Source: Erwinia rhapontici
Lineage (GTDB): Bacteria; Pseudomonadota; Gammaproteobacteria; Enterobacterales; Enterobacteriaceae
Length of the DNA stretch: 64,000 bases
Reading direction: 5' to 3'
Assembly: GCF_012271765.1 (NCBI RefSeq)
Contig: NZ_VRKO01000013.1
Coordinates: 421,960 to 485,959 of the forward strand
Below the pieces are notes generated by a model. That model made no database searches. It was not told where the DNA came from and worked only from the letters and a program-made list of their open reading frames with translations. The position numbers and the translations under genes were made by a program. Below, piece by piece: positions 18,557 to 27,270 of the stretch. Position 1 is the stretch's first letter. Each line of letters starts with the position of its first letter.

Positions 18557-19580
18557 CACAAAAACTCGCCGGGAATGATGGATGGCATAACATCAGCGCC
18601 AGGGTTTCCAGCTCAGACCAAACAGACTTGCCGTAATCCTGCTTCAGTGTTAACTCAATCTGCGTTAGCAGCCTTACCGCCTGGGCGAGTTGCATGGCAC
18701 TCAGTCGCTGTAATGCATCGCTGAATAGCGTACGGCGGTTCTGCCAGACGCGATGCTGATCGAACAGCGTGCGGAGCGGCGTCTGTGCCATTTGTCGCTG
18801 TAACGTCACCAGCAGCAGCAGGTCGCGTTGCAGGGTTCGCATCAGGATCACCGGCTCGCTATCTTCTGAATGCATCTGGTGCAGGATGTGCAGGGCGCGT
18901 TTGCTTTTACCTGCCAGCAGGGCGTCTACCCAGTGGAAAGGGGTAAAGTGCGCAGCATCGTTTACCGCCTGCTCAACGCGGGGTAGCGTCAGCTTTCCGT
19001 CCGGCCACAGCAGCGAAAGCCGCTCCAGCGCTTGCGACAAAGCCAGCAGGTTGCCTTCGTAGCAGTAACACAACAGCTGATTAGCGGCATCATCCAGCGT
19101 GAGTTGGTGCTTTTTGGCGCGTGCAGAAACCCAGCGCGGCAGTTGCGCCTGTTCCGGCGTCTGGCAGGGAACCACAACACCTTGTGCACTGAGCGCTTTA
19201 TACCAGGCGCTATTTTCCTGCGCCTTGGTCAGTTTGGCGGCTCGCAGCACCAGCAGAATATCGCTGTGCAGCAGTGTCGACAGGGTGAGCAGTTGTTCAC
19301 CTGTCGCGGCATTGGGGCCATTTTCTGGCAAAGTCAGTTGCAGTGTCTGGCGGCTGGAAAACAGACTGAGCGCCTGACAGATGGCAAAAATATCCTGCCA
19401 GTCTGTGCTCGCTTCCAGTGTGACACTGAAGTGTTCGGTAAAGCCCTGCTGCTGGGCGGCGGCACGAATGTCATCCTGTGCTTCCTGCAGCAGCAGCGGT
19501 TCATTACCACTCAATAAATAACAGGCGCGCAGCCCCTCACGGAGTTGCGCGCCTAGCTGTTCAGGGTAAATCCTGATCAT
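18549..19580 (-). CDS. holA: DNA polymerase III delta subunit HolA
   Basis: A 343-residue clamp-loader subunit that opens the beta sliding clamp. The N-terminal [19 protein letters not shown] and [16 protein letters not shown] segments are typical of delta, which has an AAA+ fold without a working ATP site, followed by the helical collar domain. It overlaps lptE by four bases at its start and nadD by eight at its end, the same organisation as in E. coli. Confidence 0.95.
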   Translation of the reverse strand: MIRIYPEQLGAQLREGLRACYLLSGNEPLLLQEAQDDIRAAAQQQGFTEHFSVTLEASTDWQDIFAICQALSLFSSRQTLQLTLPENGPNAATGEQLLTLSTLLHSDILLVLRAAKLTKAQENSAWYKALSAQGVVVPCQTPEQAQLPRWVSARAKKHQLTLDDAANQLLCYCYEGNLLALSQALERLSLLWPDGKLTLPRVEQAVNDAAHFTPFHWVDALLAGKSKRALHILHQMHSEDSEPVILMRTLQRDLLLLVTLQRQMAQTPLRTLFDQHRVWQNRRTLFSDALQRLSAMQLAQAVRLLTQIELTLKQDYGKSVWSELETLALMLCHPSFPASFCDV

Positions 19581-20176
19581 CGTGTGTAAGAACTGTCCGA
19601 CATACTGCCCGGATCAGTCGGTAAACGGTCGACCGCTGAGGGGGTATTGCCAAGCGTGTTGATTGACGCATCGTTCTCAGCCGCATGCACGGTGAGAAGC
19701 TTGCGCACCAGCTGCTGCACGGCCTGAGTTCGCATTTCATTGACAATGATCTGCTGTTCAGAGTCTTTCGCCAACGCTGCCAGTGGGTTATCAAAGAATG
19801 AACGATACACCGTGGCGCTGATTGGATAGATGCCCTTATTGGGTACCAGTACCTGAGCATTAACAGTCATCACCATTGAATACTCCGCCGTTTTACCGTC
19901 CTGGAAAATCGAGGCGGTATCACGACCCCGAGTTTCGCCCATCAGACGCAGGGAAGGGACATCGGTGCGCTCTTGCGGATTATCAATAATGTTAACATCG
20001 TTCAGTCTTAACTGTTCACGCACCTCGCGAGTCAGTGGACCGTACGGGTCAGCGGTATCGAGAATCAGGGTTTTCATTTCCGGCGGCACCGATGTGGTGC
20101 CGCGCAGATGGTAACCACAACCGGCGGTGATCAACACCGCCAGGCTGAGTAACAGAGAGACTATAGGATGTCGCAC
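19577..20176 (-). CDS. lptE: LPS-assembly lipoprotein LptE
   Basis: Outer-membrane lipoprotein that plugs the LptD barrel and delivers lipopolysaccharide to the cell surface. I place the start at GTG 20176 because GGAGG at 20181-20185 lies just upstream and the E. coli start aligns there. The alternative ATG at 20191, overlapping the leuS stop, has no ribosome-binding site. From GTG the protein is 199 residues, with lipobox LITAGC and lipidated Cys at residue 20. The gene follows leuS directly. Confidence 0.93.
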   Translation of the reverse strand: MRHPIVSLLLSLAVLITAGCGYHLRGTTSVPPEMKTLILDTADPYGPLTREVREQLRLNDVNIIDNPQERTDVPSLRLMGETRGRDTASIFQDGKTAEYSMVMTVNAQVLVPNKGIYPISATVYRSFFDNPLAALAKDSEQQIIVNEMRTQAVQQLVRKLLTVHAAENDASINTLGNTPSAVDRLPTDPGSMSDSSYTR

Positions 20177-20190
20177 AATTCCTCCAGACA

Positions 20191-22773
20191 TCAACCAACG
20201 ACCAGGTTAAGCAGCTTGCCCGGTACGTAAATCACTTTACGAATGGTGACGCCATCGAGATATTTGGCCACCAGATGCTCCTGCGCAGCGCGAGCCTGCA
20301 CCTGTTCTTGATTAGCGTCAGCGGCTACGGTGATTTTACCGCGCACCTTGCCGTTAACCTGTACCACAACCAGCAGTGAATCTTCTACCATTGCAGCGTC
20401 GTCTGCCTGCGGCCACGGTGCGTTGTCAATATCCCCAGCGCCACCCAGCGACTGCCACAGCACGAAGCTGGCGTGCGGGGTAAACGGGTTGAGCATGCGT
20501 ACAACGGCCAGCAGCGCTTCCTGCATCAGCGCACGATCCTGTTCGCTCTCCTGTGGGGCGCGTGCCAGTTTGTTCATCAGCTCCATAATTGCCGCAATCG
20601 CGGTGTTAAAGGTCTGACGACGGCCGATATCATCAGACACTTTACTGATGGTTTTATGCAAGTCACGACGCAGGCTTTTTTGATCGTCGTTGAGTTCATC
20701 AACGTTCAGGGCAACCGTTGTACCTTTTTCTGTATGTTCAAACGCCAGCTTCCAGACACGTTTCAGGAAGCGGTTAGCCCCTTCCACGCCGGATTCCTGC
20801 CATTCCAGCGTCATTTCTGCTGGTGAAGCAAACATCATAAACAGACGAACAGTATCTGCACCGTAACGCTCAACCATGATCTGTGGGTCGATGCCGTTGT
20901 TTTTCGACTTCGACATTTTGCTCATGCCGGCATACACCAGCTCATGGCCTTCGGCATCGCTGGCTTTGGTGATACGGCCCTTCTCATCACGCTCAACGGT
21001 CACGTCAACCGGTGAAACCCAGTTACGTTCTCCGCTGGTACCAAGATAGTAGAAGGCATCTGCCAGTACCATTCCCTGACACAGCAGGCGTTTTGCGGGT
21101 TCATCCGAGTTCACCAGGCCTGCATCACGCAGCAGTTTATGGAAGAAACGGAAGTAAAGCAGGTGCATGATGGCGTGTTCGATGCCGCCAACATATTGGT
21201 CCACTGGCAGCCAGTAGTTGGCGGCAGCCGGGTCCAGCATGCCTTTATCGTAATCCGGGCAGGTGTAACGCGCGTAATACCATGAGGATTCCATAAAGGT
21301 GTCAAAGGTGTCGGTTTCACGCAACGCAGGCTGGCCGTTGACGGTGGTCTTTGCCCATTCAGGATCGGCTTTAATCGGGCTGGTAATGCCATCCATCACC
21401 ACGTCTTCTGGCAGGATCACCGGCAGCTGGTCTTCCGGGGTTGGCATAACGGTACCGTCTTCCAGGGTGACCATTGGGATTGGGGCGCCCCAGTAACGCT
21501 GACGAGACACACCCCAGTCGCGCAGGCGGTAGTTCACTTTACGCTCACCGACGCCGTTATCGGCCAGTTTCGTCGCGATGGCGTTGAAGCCTTCTTCATA
21601 AGACAAACCGTCAAACTCACCGGAGTTAAACAGCGTGCCTTTTTCGGTCATTGCCGCTTCGCTCAGATCCGGTGCGCTGCCGTCTGCAGCCAGGATAACC
21701 GGTTTGATCTGCAGGTCGTATTTAGTGGCGAACTCCCAGTCGCGCTGGTCGTGGCCAGGAACGGCCATCACAGCACCTGTGCCGTATTCCATCAGCACGA
21801 AGTTAGCGACCCATACCGGCACGTCCTCACCCGTCAGCGGGTGTTGTGCGTACAGGCCGGTGGCCATGCCTTTTTTCTCCATGGTTGCCATTTCTGCTTC
21901 AGCAACTTTGGTGTTACGGCATTCAGCGATAAAGTCAGCCAGCGCAGGGTTGCTTGCTGCTGCTTGTGCAGCCAGAGGATGGCCTGCAGCCACAGCGAGG
22001 TAAGTCACACCCATGAACGTGTCAGGACGTGTGGTATATACGCGCAGCTTTTCCGGGCTGTTGCTGACATTAAACTCGATTTCCACGCCTTCAGAACGGC
22101 CAATCCAGTTACGCTGCATGGTTTTAACCTGTTCAGGCCAGCTTTCCAGCGTGTCGAGGTCATTCAGCAGTTCGTCAGCATAATCCGTGATTTTTACAAA
22201 CCACTGCGGGATCTCTTTACGCTCAACTTTGGTATCACAACGCCAGCAGCAGCCATCGATGACCTGTTCGTTAGCCAGAACGGTCAGATCGTGTGGACAC
22301 CAGTTAACCGCAGAGGTCTTTTTATAGACCAGGCCTTTTTCATACAGCTTGGTAAAGAACCACTGTTCCCAGCGATAGTATTCTGGCTGACAGGTCGCCA
22401 GTTCGCGGTTCCAGTCGTAGCCGAAGCCCAGCAGTTTAAGCTGGTTCTTCATGTAGTCGATGTTGGAGTAAGTCCATGGCGCAGGCGCAGTGTTGTTTTT
22501 AACTGCGGCTCCTTCAGCGGGCAGACCGAATGCATCCCAGCCGATAGGCTGTAAGACGTTTTTACCCAGCATGCGCTGATAGCGGGAGATCACATCGCCA
22601 ATGGTATAGTTGCGTACGTGGCCCATGTGCAGGCGGCCAGAAGGATAGGGCAGCATGGAGAGGCAGTAGTACTTCTCTTTACCTTCTTCTTCGGTCACTT
22701 TGAACGTTTGCTTGTTATCCCATTGCTGCTGAACATGGGATTCTATCTCTTCCGGGCGATATTGCTCTTGCAT
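20191..22773 (-). CDS. leuS: Leucyl-tRNA synthetase LeuS
   Basis: Class Ia aminoacyl-tRNA synthetase of 860 residues, the E. coli length. It has the HIGH-type motif HMGH at about residues 49-52, an inserted CP1 editing domain near 220-420, the KMSKS signature in [11 protein letters not shown] near 620, and a C-terminal anticodon-binding and extension part ending in [17 protein letters not shown]. It charges all tRNA-Leu species, including the tRNA-Leu(TAG) in this window. It leads an operon with lptE, holA and nadD and is divergent from ybeL across about 215 bases. Confidence 0.98.
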   Translation of the reverse strand: MQEQYRPEEIESHVQQQWDNKQTFKVTEEEGKEKYYCLSMLPYPSGRLHMGHVRNYTIGDVISRYQRMLGKNVLQPIGWDAFGLPAEGAAVKNNTAPAPWTYSNIDYMKNQLKLLGFGYDWNRELATCQPEYYRWEQWFFTKLYEKGLVYKKTSAVNWCPHDLTVLANEQVIDGCCWRCDTKVERKEIPQWFVKITDYADELLNDLDTLESWPEQVKTMQRNWIGRSEGVEIEFNVSNSPEKLRVYTTRPDTFMGVTYLAVAAGHPLAAQAAASNPALADFIAECRNTKVAEAEMATMEKKGMATGLYAQHPLTGEDVPVWVANFVLMEYGTGAVMAVPGHDQRDWEFATKYDLQIKPVILAADGSAPDLSEAAMTEKGTLFNSGEFDGLSYEEGFNAIATKLADNGVGERKVNYRLRDWGVSRQRYWGAPIPMVTLEDGTVMPTPEDQLPVILPEDVVMDGITSPIKADPEWAKTTVNGQPALRETDTFDTFMESSWYYARYTCPDYDKGMLDPAAANYWLPVDQYVGGIEHAIMHLLYFRFFHKLLRDAGLVNSDEPAKRLLCQGMVLADAFYYLGTSGERNWVSPVDVTVERDEKGRITKASDAEGHELVYAGMSKMSKSKNNGIDPQIMVERYGADTVRLFMMFASPAEMTLEWQESGVEGANRFLKRVWKLAFEHTEKGTTVALNVDELNDDQKSLRRDLHKTISKVSDDIGRRQTFNTAIAAIMELMNKLARAPQESEQDRALMQEALLAVVRMLNPFTPHASFVLWQSLGGAGDIDNAPWPQADDAAMVEDSLLVVVQVNGKVRGKITVAADANQEQVQARAAQEHLVAKYLDGVTIRKVIYVPGKLLNLVVG

Positions 22774-22989
22774 AGTAGCCAGTAGTCCTTTGTATCAATT
22801 TTTTCGTGTTCATTCAGATCCGCATAGCATAGCTGATTCGGCCCCGAGGCAACAACAGTAAGCGTCCTGCCGCGGGGCATTTCTCTACAAGCTGGAAGCG
22901 CGGCGGCAAATTTCAGTGCGAAAATGTGGATATTTGCCATCAGCAACTAGAATGAGGAGAAACGCTTTCGTTATCAATAAGGAGTGTCT

Positions 22990-23472
22990 ATGAACAAGGT
23001 TGCTCAGTATTATCGCGAGCTGGTGTCCTCGCTGACCCAACGCCTGGAGCGCGGTGAACGTGACATCGATACCCTGGTGGAGAGTGCCCGACAGCGCATG
23101 CAAAACCGGGGTGAGTTGACCCGTAGCGAAATTGATGAAGTCAGTCGTGCCGTTCGTCGTGATCTCGAAGAGTTTGCCCGCAGCTATGCGGAGAACCAGG
23201 AAGAATTAAGCGATAGCGTGTTTATGCGGGTTATCCGTCAGAGCCTGTGGAAGGAGCTGGCTGATATTACGGATAAGAGTCAGCTTGAGTGGCGCGAGGT
23301 CTTCCAGGACCTCAACCATCATGGTGTCTATCAAAGTGGTGAAGTGGTGGGATTGGGCAATCTGGTGTGTGAGAACTGTCAGTATACGCGGGCGATTTAC
23401 ACACCCGAGGTTCTGAAACGTTGCCCGGAGTGCAGTCATGACCAGTTTGTACGTCAGCCCTTTGAGCCATAA
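22990..23472 (+). CDS. ybeL: DUF1451 zinc-ribbon protein YbeL
   Basis: A 160-residue protein, the same length as E. coli YbeL. The N-terminal half is helical and highly charged (coiled-coil-like, residues about 5-75). The C-terminal third carries a zinc ribbon with CENC and CPEC pairs separated by about 18 residues. AAGGAG five bases before ATG 22990 decides the start over the GTG at 22984. The function is unknown; the protein may bind nucleic acid through the ribbon. Copy 2 of the palindromic repeat lies directly downstream. Confidence 0.9.
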   Translation: MNKVAQYYRELVSSLTQRLERGERDIDTLVESARQRMQNRGELTRSEIDEVSRAVRRDLEEFARSYAENQEELSDSVFMRVIRQSLWKELADITDKSQLEWREVFQDLNHHGVYQSGEVVGLGNLVCENCQYTRAIYTPEVLKRCPECSHDQFVRQPFEP

Positions 23473-23495
23473 ATGAACGCAGGACAATGGCACAA

Positions 23496-23563
23496 CGGAT
23501 TAATGTAGGGGTCGGGCATGCCCGACCCAGAGCCAGGCATACCTGGCTCCCTACGGATTAATG
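23496..23563. repeat. 48-bp double-hairpin element flanked by 10-bp direct repeats (repeat copy 2)
   Basis: The direct repeat CGGATTAATG occurs at 23496-23505 and again at 23554-23563, where it contains the gltL stop codon. Between the copies lies a 48-bp element bounded by TAGGG and CCCTA. It contains the perfect 20-bp palindrome GGGTCGGGCATGCCCGACCC at 23509-23528 and a second hairpin AGCCAGG-CATA-CCTGGCT at 23531-23548. This has the form of a small transposable or REP-like insertion with target duplication, placed between the convergent ends of ybeL and gltL. Confidence 0.75.
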
Positions 23564-24283
23564 CAGAATCTTCGCCAGGAAGTCTTTAGCACGCTCAGAC
23601 TGTGGATTGTTGAAGAACTCATCCTTCGGTGAATCTTCGACAATCTTTCCTTCATCCATAAAGATCACCCGGTTGGCCACTTTACGGGCGAAGCCCATTT
23701 CGTGCGTCACCACCATCATTGTCATGCCTTCATTCGCCAGTTCGACCATGACGTCCAGCACTTCATTGATCATTTCCGGGTCCAGCGCTGAAGTGGGTTC
23801 GTCGAACAACATGGCGATAGGATCCATACACAGCGCGCGGGCAATTGCTACACGCTGTTGCTGACCACCGGAGAGCTGTCCAGGGAACTTATTGGCATGG
23901 GCGGACAGTCCAACGCGTTCGAGTAGCTTAAGCCCTTTCTGACGCGCTTCTTCTTTATTACGTTTCAGGACTTTTACCTGTGCCAGCGTCAGGTTCTCGA
24001 CGATCGACAGATGTGGGAACAGCTCAAAATGCTGAAACACCATGCCAACTTTAGAACGCAGTTGGGCAAGGTTGGTCTTCTTGTCGTTGACGGGGGTGCC
24101 ATTCACTTCAATCAGCCCTTTTTGGATAGGCTCAAGACCGTTCACCGTTTTGATCAGCGTCGACTTCCCTGAACCTGAAGGACCACACACCACCACCACT
24201 TCACCTTTTTTGACTTCGGTTGAGCAGTCGGTCAGCACCTGAAAGTGACCATACCACTTAGAAACATTTTTCAGGGTAATCAT
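23558..24283 (-). CDS. gltL: Glutamate/aspartate ABC transporter ATPase GltL
   Basis: ATP-binding subunit of the GltIJKL importer, 241 residues. It has Walker A GPSGSGKST near residue 34, the ABC signature LSGGQQQR, Walker B in MLFDEPTSALD and the switch His in VVTHEMGFA, as in polar amino-acid transporters. It begins immediately after gltK ends. Its stop codon lies inside a duplicated 10-bp sequence at the edge of the palindromic element, so the insertion did not disturb the reading frame. Confidence 0.96.
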   Translation of the reverse strand: MITLKNVSKWYGHFQVLTDCSTEVKKGEVVVVCGPSGSGKSTLIKTVNGLEPIQKGLIEVNGTPVNDKKTNLAQLRSKVGMVFQHFELFPHLSIVENLTLAQVKVLKRNKEEARQKGLKLLERVGLSAHANKFPGQLSGGQQQRVAIARALCMDPIAMLFDEPTSALDPEMINEVLDVMVELANEGMTMMVVTHEMGFARKVANRVIFMDEGKIVEDSPKDEFFNNPQSERAKDFLAKILH

Positions 24284-24961
24284 TTACGCAGTCCTTTTTT
24301 TCTTTAAATAGCTGACCAACAGCGAAGCGCTAAGGCTGATAACGAAGTAAATCGCACCGGCAAACAGCACCATTTCAATCTCAGTACCGTTATTCACACC
24401 GATGGTATCGGCAGTACGGAAGAAGTCCGCCAGGCTCAGAACATAGACCAGCGAGGTGTCCTGGAATAAAACAATGCCCTGGGTAAGCAGCAGCGGCACC
24501 ATGGCGCGAAACGCCTGAGGCAGGATGATCAACCTCATCGATTGCCACTGGGTCATACCCAGTGCCAGTGCAGCGCTACCCTGACCACGAGCAATACTCA
24601 AAATACCCGCACGGATGATTTCTGAGTAATACGCGGCTTCGAATAGCGAGAAGGCCACCATCGCAGAGATCAGGCGGATATCTGTCTTCGGCGACAGCCC
24701 CAGCACCTGCTGCAGGAAACTTGGCACCACCAGATAGAACCACAGCAACACCATCACCAGCGGAACGGAGCGGAACAGGTTAACGTAGATCTTGGCGAAC
24801 CAGCTGATAGGTTTGAAGGATGACAGGCGCATGACCGCCAGCAGGGTGCCCCAGATGATGCCAAAAATTACCGCCGTCACGGTGATTTTCAGCGTAACAA
24901 CCATCCCTGCCCAGAGGTAAGGAAGATTGGGGACGATGGTACTCCAGTCAAATTCATACAT
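24284..24961 (-). CDS. gltK: Glutamate/aspartate ABC transporter permease GltK
   Basis: Inner-membrane permease of 225 residues with about five helices and the EAA loop ([22 protein letters not shown]) that contacts GltL. It pairs with GltJ to form the translocation path. It begins three bases after the gltJ stop and abuts gltL. Confidence 0.95.
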   Translation of the reverse strand: MYEFDWSTIVPNLPYLWAGMVVTLKITVTAVIFGIIWGTLLAVMRLSSFKPISWFAKIYVNLFRSVPLVMVLLWFYLVVPSFLQQVLGLSPKTDIRLISAMVAFSLFEAAYYSEIIRAGILSIARGQGSAALALGMTQWQSMRLIILPQAFRAMVPLLLTQGIVLFQDTSLVYVLSLADFFRTADTIGVNNGTEIEMVLFAGAIYFVISLSASLLVSYLKKKRTA

Positions 24962-24964
24962 TGT

Positions 24965-25696
24965 TTATTTGCCCCCCGGTAAGCGGACTTTACGTTCAAC
25001 CAGCCCCATCAGCAGCATGATCACCGCGTTGATAGCGATGTAGGCGAGGGTAATTGCGGTGAAAGATTCATAGGCGTGTGCGGAGTAGTCCAGCAGTTTT
25101 CCCGCCTGAGCCGCCATATCAACCAGCCCGATGGTGGAAGCAATGGCTGAGTTTTTGACCAGATTGAGCATCTCCGAGGTCATCGGCGGCACAATCACGC
25201 GATAGGCGTTAGGCAGCAGCACATAGCGGTAGGTTTGTGGCAGCGTCAGCCCCATGGCCAGTCCGGCATTTTTTTGGCCGCTGGGCAGTGACTGAATAGC
25301 GGCACGAACCTGTTCACAAACACGGGCGGCGGTGAACAGACCCAGGCACAGCACGGAGCAGGTGAAGAACTGGATGTTCGGATCGATTTCCGATTTAAAC
25401 CACATGCCAAGACCTTCCGGCAGCAGCTCCGGCACCACCAGATACCAGATAAAGAATTGCACGATCAGCGGCACGTTACGGAATAACTCAACGTAGCAGG
25501 TGCCAAGACCGGACAGTAAACGGTTAGGAACGGTTCGCAAAATACCGAACAGGGAACCGACTAACAGGGCGATGATCCAGGCACAAACGGAGACGGCGAT
25601 GGTGACCTGAAAACCGGACCACAGCCAACCAAGATAGGTTGTATTACCGAATGGGGCCTCTTGCAGGAATATTCCCCAGTTCCAATCAATAGACAT
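24965..25696 (-). CDS. gltJ: Glutamate/aspartate ABC transporter permease GltJ
   Basis: Permease partner of GltK, 243 residues. The start is ATG 25696 (MSIDWNWGIFLQEAPFGNTT), matching E. coli GltJ; the open frame extends 40 codons upstream, but only through the terminator-like hairpin and intergenic RNA. CCGGAG lies seven bases before the ATG. The EAA loop is visible as ARVCEQVRAAIQSLPSGQKN. Its leader contains a hairpin plus seven U residues ending near the ribosome-binding site, which should limit permease expression relative to the binding protein. Confidence 0.95.
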   Translation of the reverse strand: MSIDWNWGIFLQEAPFGNTTYLGWLWSGFQVTIAVSVCAWIIALLVGSLFGILRTVPNRLLSGLGTCYVELFRNVPLIVQFFIWYLVVPELLPEGLGMWFKSEIDPNIQFFTCSVLCLGLFTAARVCEQVRAAIQSLPSGQKNAGLAMGLTLPQTYRYVLLPNAYRVIVPPMTSEMLNLVKNSAIASTIGLVDMAAQAGKLLDYSAHAYESFTAITLAYIAINAVIMLLMGLVERKVRLPGGK

Positions 25697-25708
25697 AAAA
25701 TACTCCGG

Positions 25709-25900
25709 AAAAAAAGGGTAGCGACCGCTACCCTGAAGATTGATGAGAGGCTCAAATACTCTCCCTGCTTCGGGAGAATATTTTGATATGCGCACCGGGG
25801 AACGACCGGTTTGCATCTTCGTCAGGCGCCAGAACGTAAGCCCTGTCCGCCTGACTGTGTCTGTCCGAGCCTGTGTTCAACAATCGTAGGGCAGCGTACC
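25709..25900 (-). ncRNA. sroC: SroC-like RNA region with attenuator/terminator, gltI-gltJ intergenic
   Basis: In E. coli and Salmonella the gltI-gltJ spacer yields SroC, a 3' fragment that sponges GcvB. Here the same spacer (about 240 bases) ends, on the minus strand, in the perfect stem GGGTAGCG / CGCTACCC (25716-25733) followed by seven T residues (25709-25715), just before gltJ. Further inverted repeats lie upstream. The 3' end is well marked; the 5' end given here is approximate, because SroC is made by cleavage. Assignment rests on position and terminator, not on sequence match. Confidence 0.55.
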
Positions 25901-25939
25901 GCCCTGTTGACACGCGAATCAGTGCGTGTTTTTTCTTTA

Positions 25940-26869
25940 TTAATTCATTGCCTTGTCGTTAGGCGCTTTGAACAATGCTTTCATGTCGTCAGACAGGTCA
26001 AAGTCCATCGTCATATTTTTTGGTGGGATAGGCTGTTTGAACCATTTGTCGAACCACTTAGTCGCTTCGCCAGACGTCTGTGCCTGGGCAATTGTGTCGT
26101 CCATCAGCTTTTTAAACTCGCCATCACCTTTTCTCAGCATACAGCCGTAAGCTTCGTGAGACTGTGGAGTGCCAAGAATTTCCCAGTTAGCCGGTTTTTT
26201 TGCCTTAGCTCGTTCACCTGCCAGCAGAGCATCATCCATCATAAATGCGACAGCGCGGCCGCTTTCCAGGGTGCGGAAAGAGTCACCGTGATCTTTTGCA
26301 CTGATGATACGCATGTCGAGTTTCTTCTCGTCGTTCAGCTTGTTCAGCAGAATTTCTGACGTGGTACCTGAAGTCACAACAACACTTTTGCCTTTCAGAT
26401 CGGCGAAGTCTTTAATCGCGCCGCCTTTCTTCACCAGCAGACGCGTACCGACGACGAAGATGCTGTCGGAGAAGCTGGCCTGTTTCTGGCGCTCAAGGTT
26501 ATTGGTGGTAGAGCCACATTCAAAATCGTAGGTGCCGTTTTGCAACAGCGGAATACGGTTCTGCGAGGTAATCGGTAGCATTTTTACTTGCAGGTCAGGT
26601 TTGTTCAGCTTTTTCTTGATAGCTTCAACAATCGCGTTGGAATAATCCTGAGAGTAACCCACAACTTTTTGCTGGTTGTCGTAGTAGGAGAACGGGACGG
26701 AGGATTCACGGTGGCCAACGACGATCACGCCGTTTTTAGCAATCTTTTCCAGAGTAGATGCTTGCTGTTGTGCATCAGCTGCTGCCTGTGGTTTTGCGTC
26801 CTCAGCGTGAGCGATACCAGAGGCGAATCCTGCCAGTGCAAGGCAAAGCCCCAGTTTCCGTAATTTCAT
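25940..26869 (-). CDS. gltI: Glutamate/aspartate periplasmic binding protein GltI
   Basis: Solute-binding protein of 309 residues (E. coli 302) that delivers Glu and Asp to GltJK. The start is ATG 26869, seven bases after AGGAG; the open frame runs about 100 codons further upstream through promoter DNA and is not coding. The signal peptide MKLRKLGLCLALAGFASG ends at IAHA^EDA. Binding-fold motifs RESSVPFSYYD and the downstream VVTSGTTSEILL loop are typical of family 3 amino-acid receptors. Expression is probably driven in part by the sigma-54 promoter upstream. Confidence 0.95.
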   Translation of the reverse strand: MKLRKLGLCLALAGFASGIAHAEDAKPQAAADAQQQASTLEKIAKNGVIVVGHRESSVPFSYYDNQQKVVGYSQDYSNAIVEAIKKKLNKPDLQVKMLPITSQNRIPLLQNGTYDFECGSTTNNLERQKQASFSDSIFVVGTRLLVKKGGAIKDFADLKGKSVVVTSGTTSEILLNKLNDEKKLDMRIISAKDHGDSFRTLESGRAVAFMMDDALLAGERAKAKKPANWEILGTPQSHEAYGCMLRKGDGEFKKLMDDTIAQAQTSGEATKWFDKWFKQPIPPKNMTMDFDLSDDMKALFKAPNDKAMN

Positions 26870-27043
26870 GTTCCAACTCCTTTGCAGTTGTGGCGCGAAA
26901 TAAACCCACGCCGACGTGATGTGATGTGTGTATTTCCTGCTAGTTATCTGTTTTATCCATAGCGAAAACGGTGTCATTCCCCCATAACATAGCTGAATGT
27001 TAATGAAGTGATACGGAAAAGTTTCTTTTTTGCGATGCAACCC

Positions 27044-27110
27044 GCACCAATTAAGTGCGATTCTTTCGACAATGCTTCGCATGGGTGCAATATCTGCGCC
27101 ATGACGGTGC
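27044..27110. promoter_or_regulatory. NtrC-like site cluster in the gltI leader
   Basis: GCACCAATTAAGTGC (27044-27058) matches the NtrC dyad GCACCA-N3-TGGTGC at most positions, and GCGCCATGACGGTGC (27096-27110) keeps both arms. A half-like site GGTGC is at 27084-27088. They lie downstream of the predicted sigma-54 start, an unusual place for enhancers. The rest of the roughly 400-base gap between gltI and lnt holds the promoter, repeat copy 3 and nothing else I can recognise. Confidence 0.5.
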
Positions 27111-27167
27111 GCGAACGATTTCGTAGCGACTTGATATCGGGCTGACACACGTTTCACGGAAATATTT

Positions 27168-27184
27168 TGCAATCATCGTGCCAA
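27168..27184 (-). promoter_or_regulatory. Sigma-54 promoter upstream of gltI
   Basis: The minus strand reads TTGGCACGATGATTGCA, with GG and GC exactly ten bases apart, a perfect match to the sigma-54 consensus TGGCAC-N5-TTGCA. It lies about 300 bases before the gltI start and points toward it. No gene begins in between. This fits nitrogen-status control of glutamate/aspartate uptake. Confidence 0.8.
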
Positions 27185-27239
27185 CGGCGGTTTTTTAACA
27201 GAAATGCAGCATAAGCTGTTGGGGATGGGGGGAGAAAGA

Positions 27240-27262
27240 TAGGGGCGAGGCATGCCTCGCCC
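27240..27262. repeat. Palindromic intergenic repeat, copy 3
   Basis: TAGGG followed by the perfect 20-bp palindrome GGGCGAGGCATGCCTCGCCC (27243-27262), nine bases after the lnt stop codon on the minus strand. It shares the TAGGGG edge and GGCATGCC core with the copies near dacA and gltL; the arm bases have co-varied to keep pairing. Confidence 0.75.
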
Positions 27263-27270
27263 GGAGAGAG

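Noticed and set aside
26870-27172. N-terminal extension of gltI by about 100 codons
   Set aside because: The extension crosses the leader and the sigma-54 promoter; the ATG at 26869 has AGGAG and begins a normal signal peptide.
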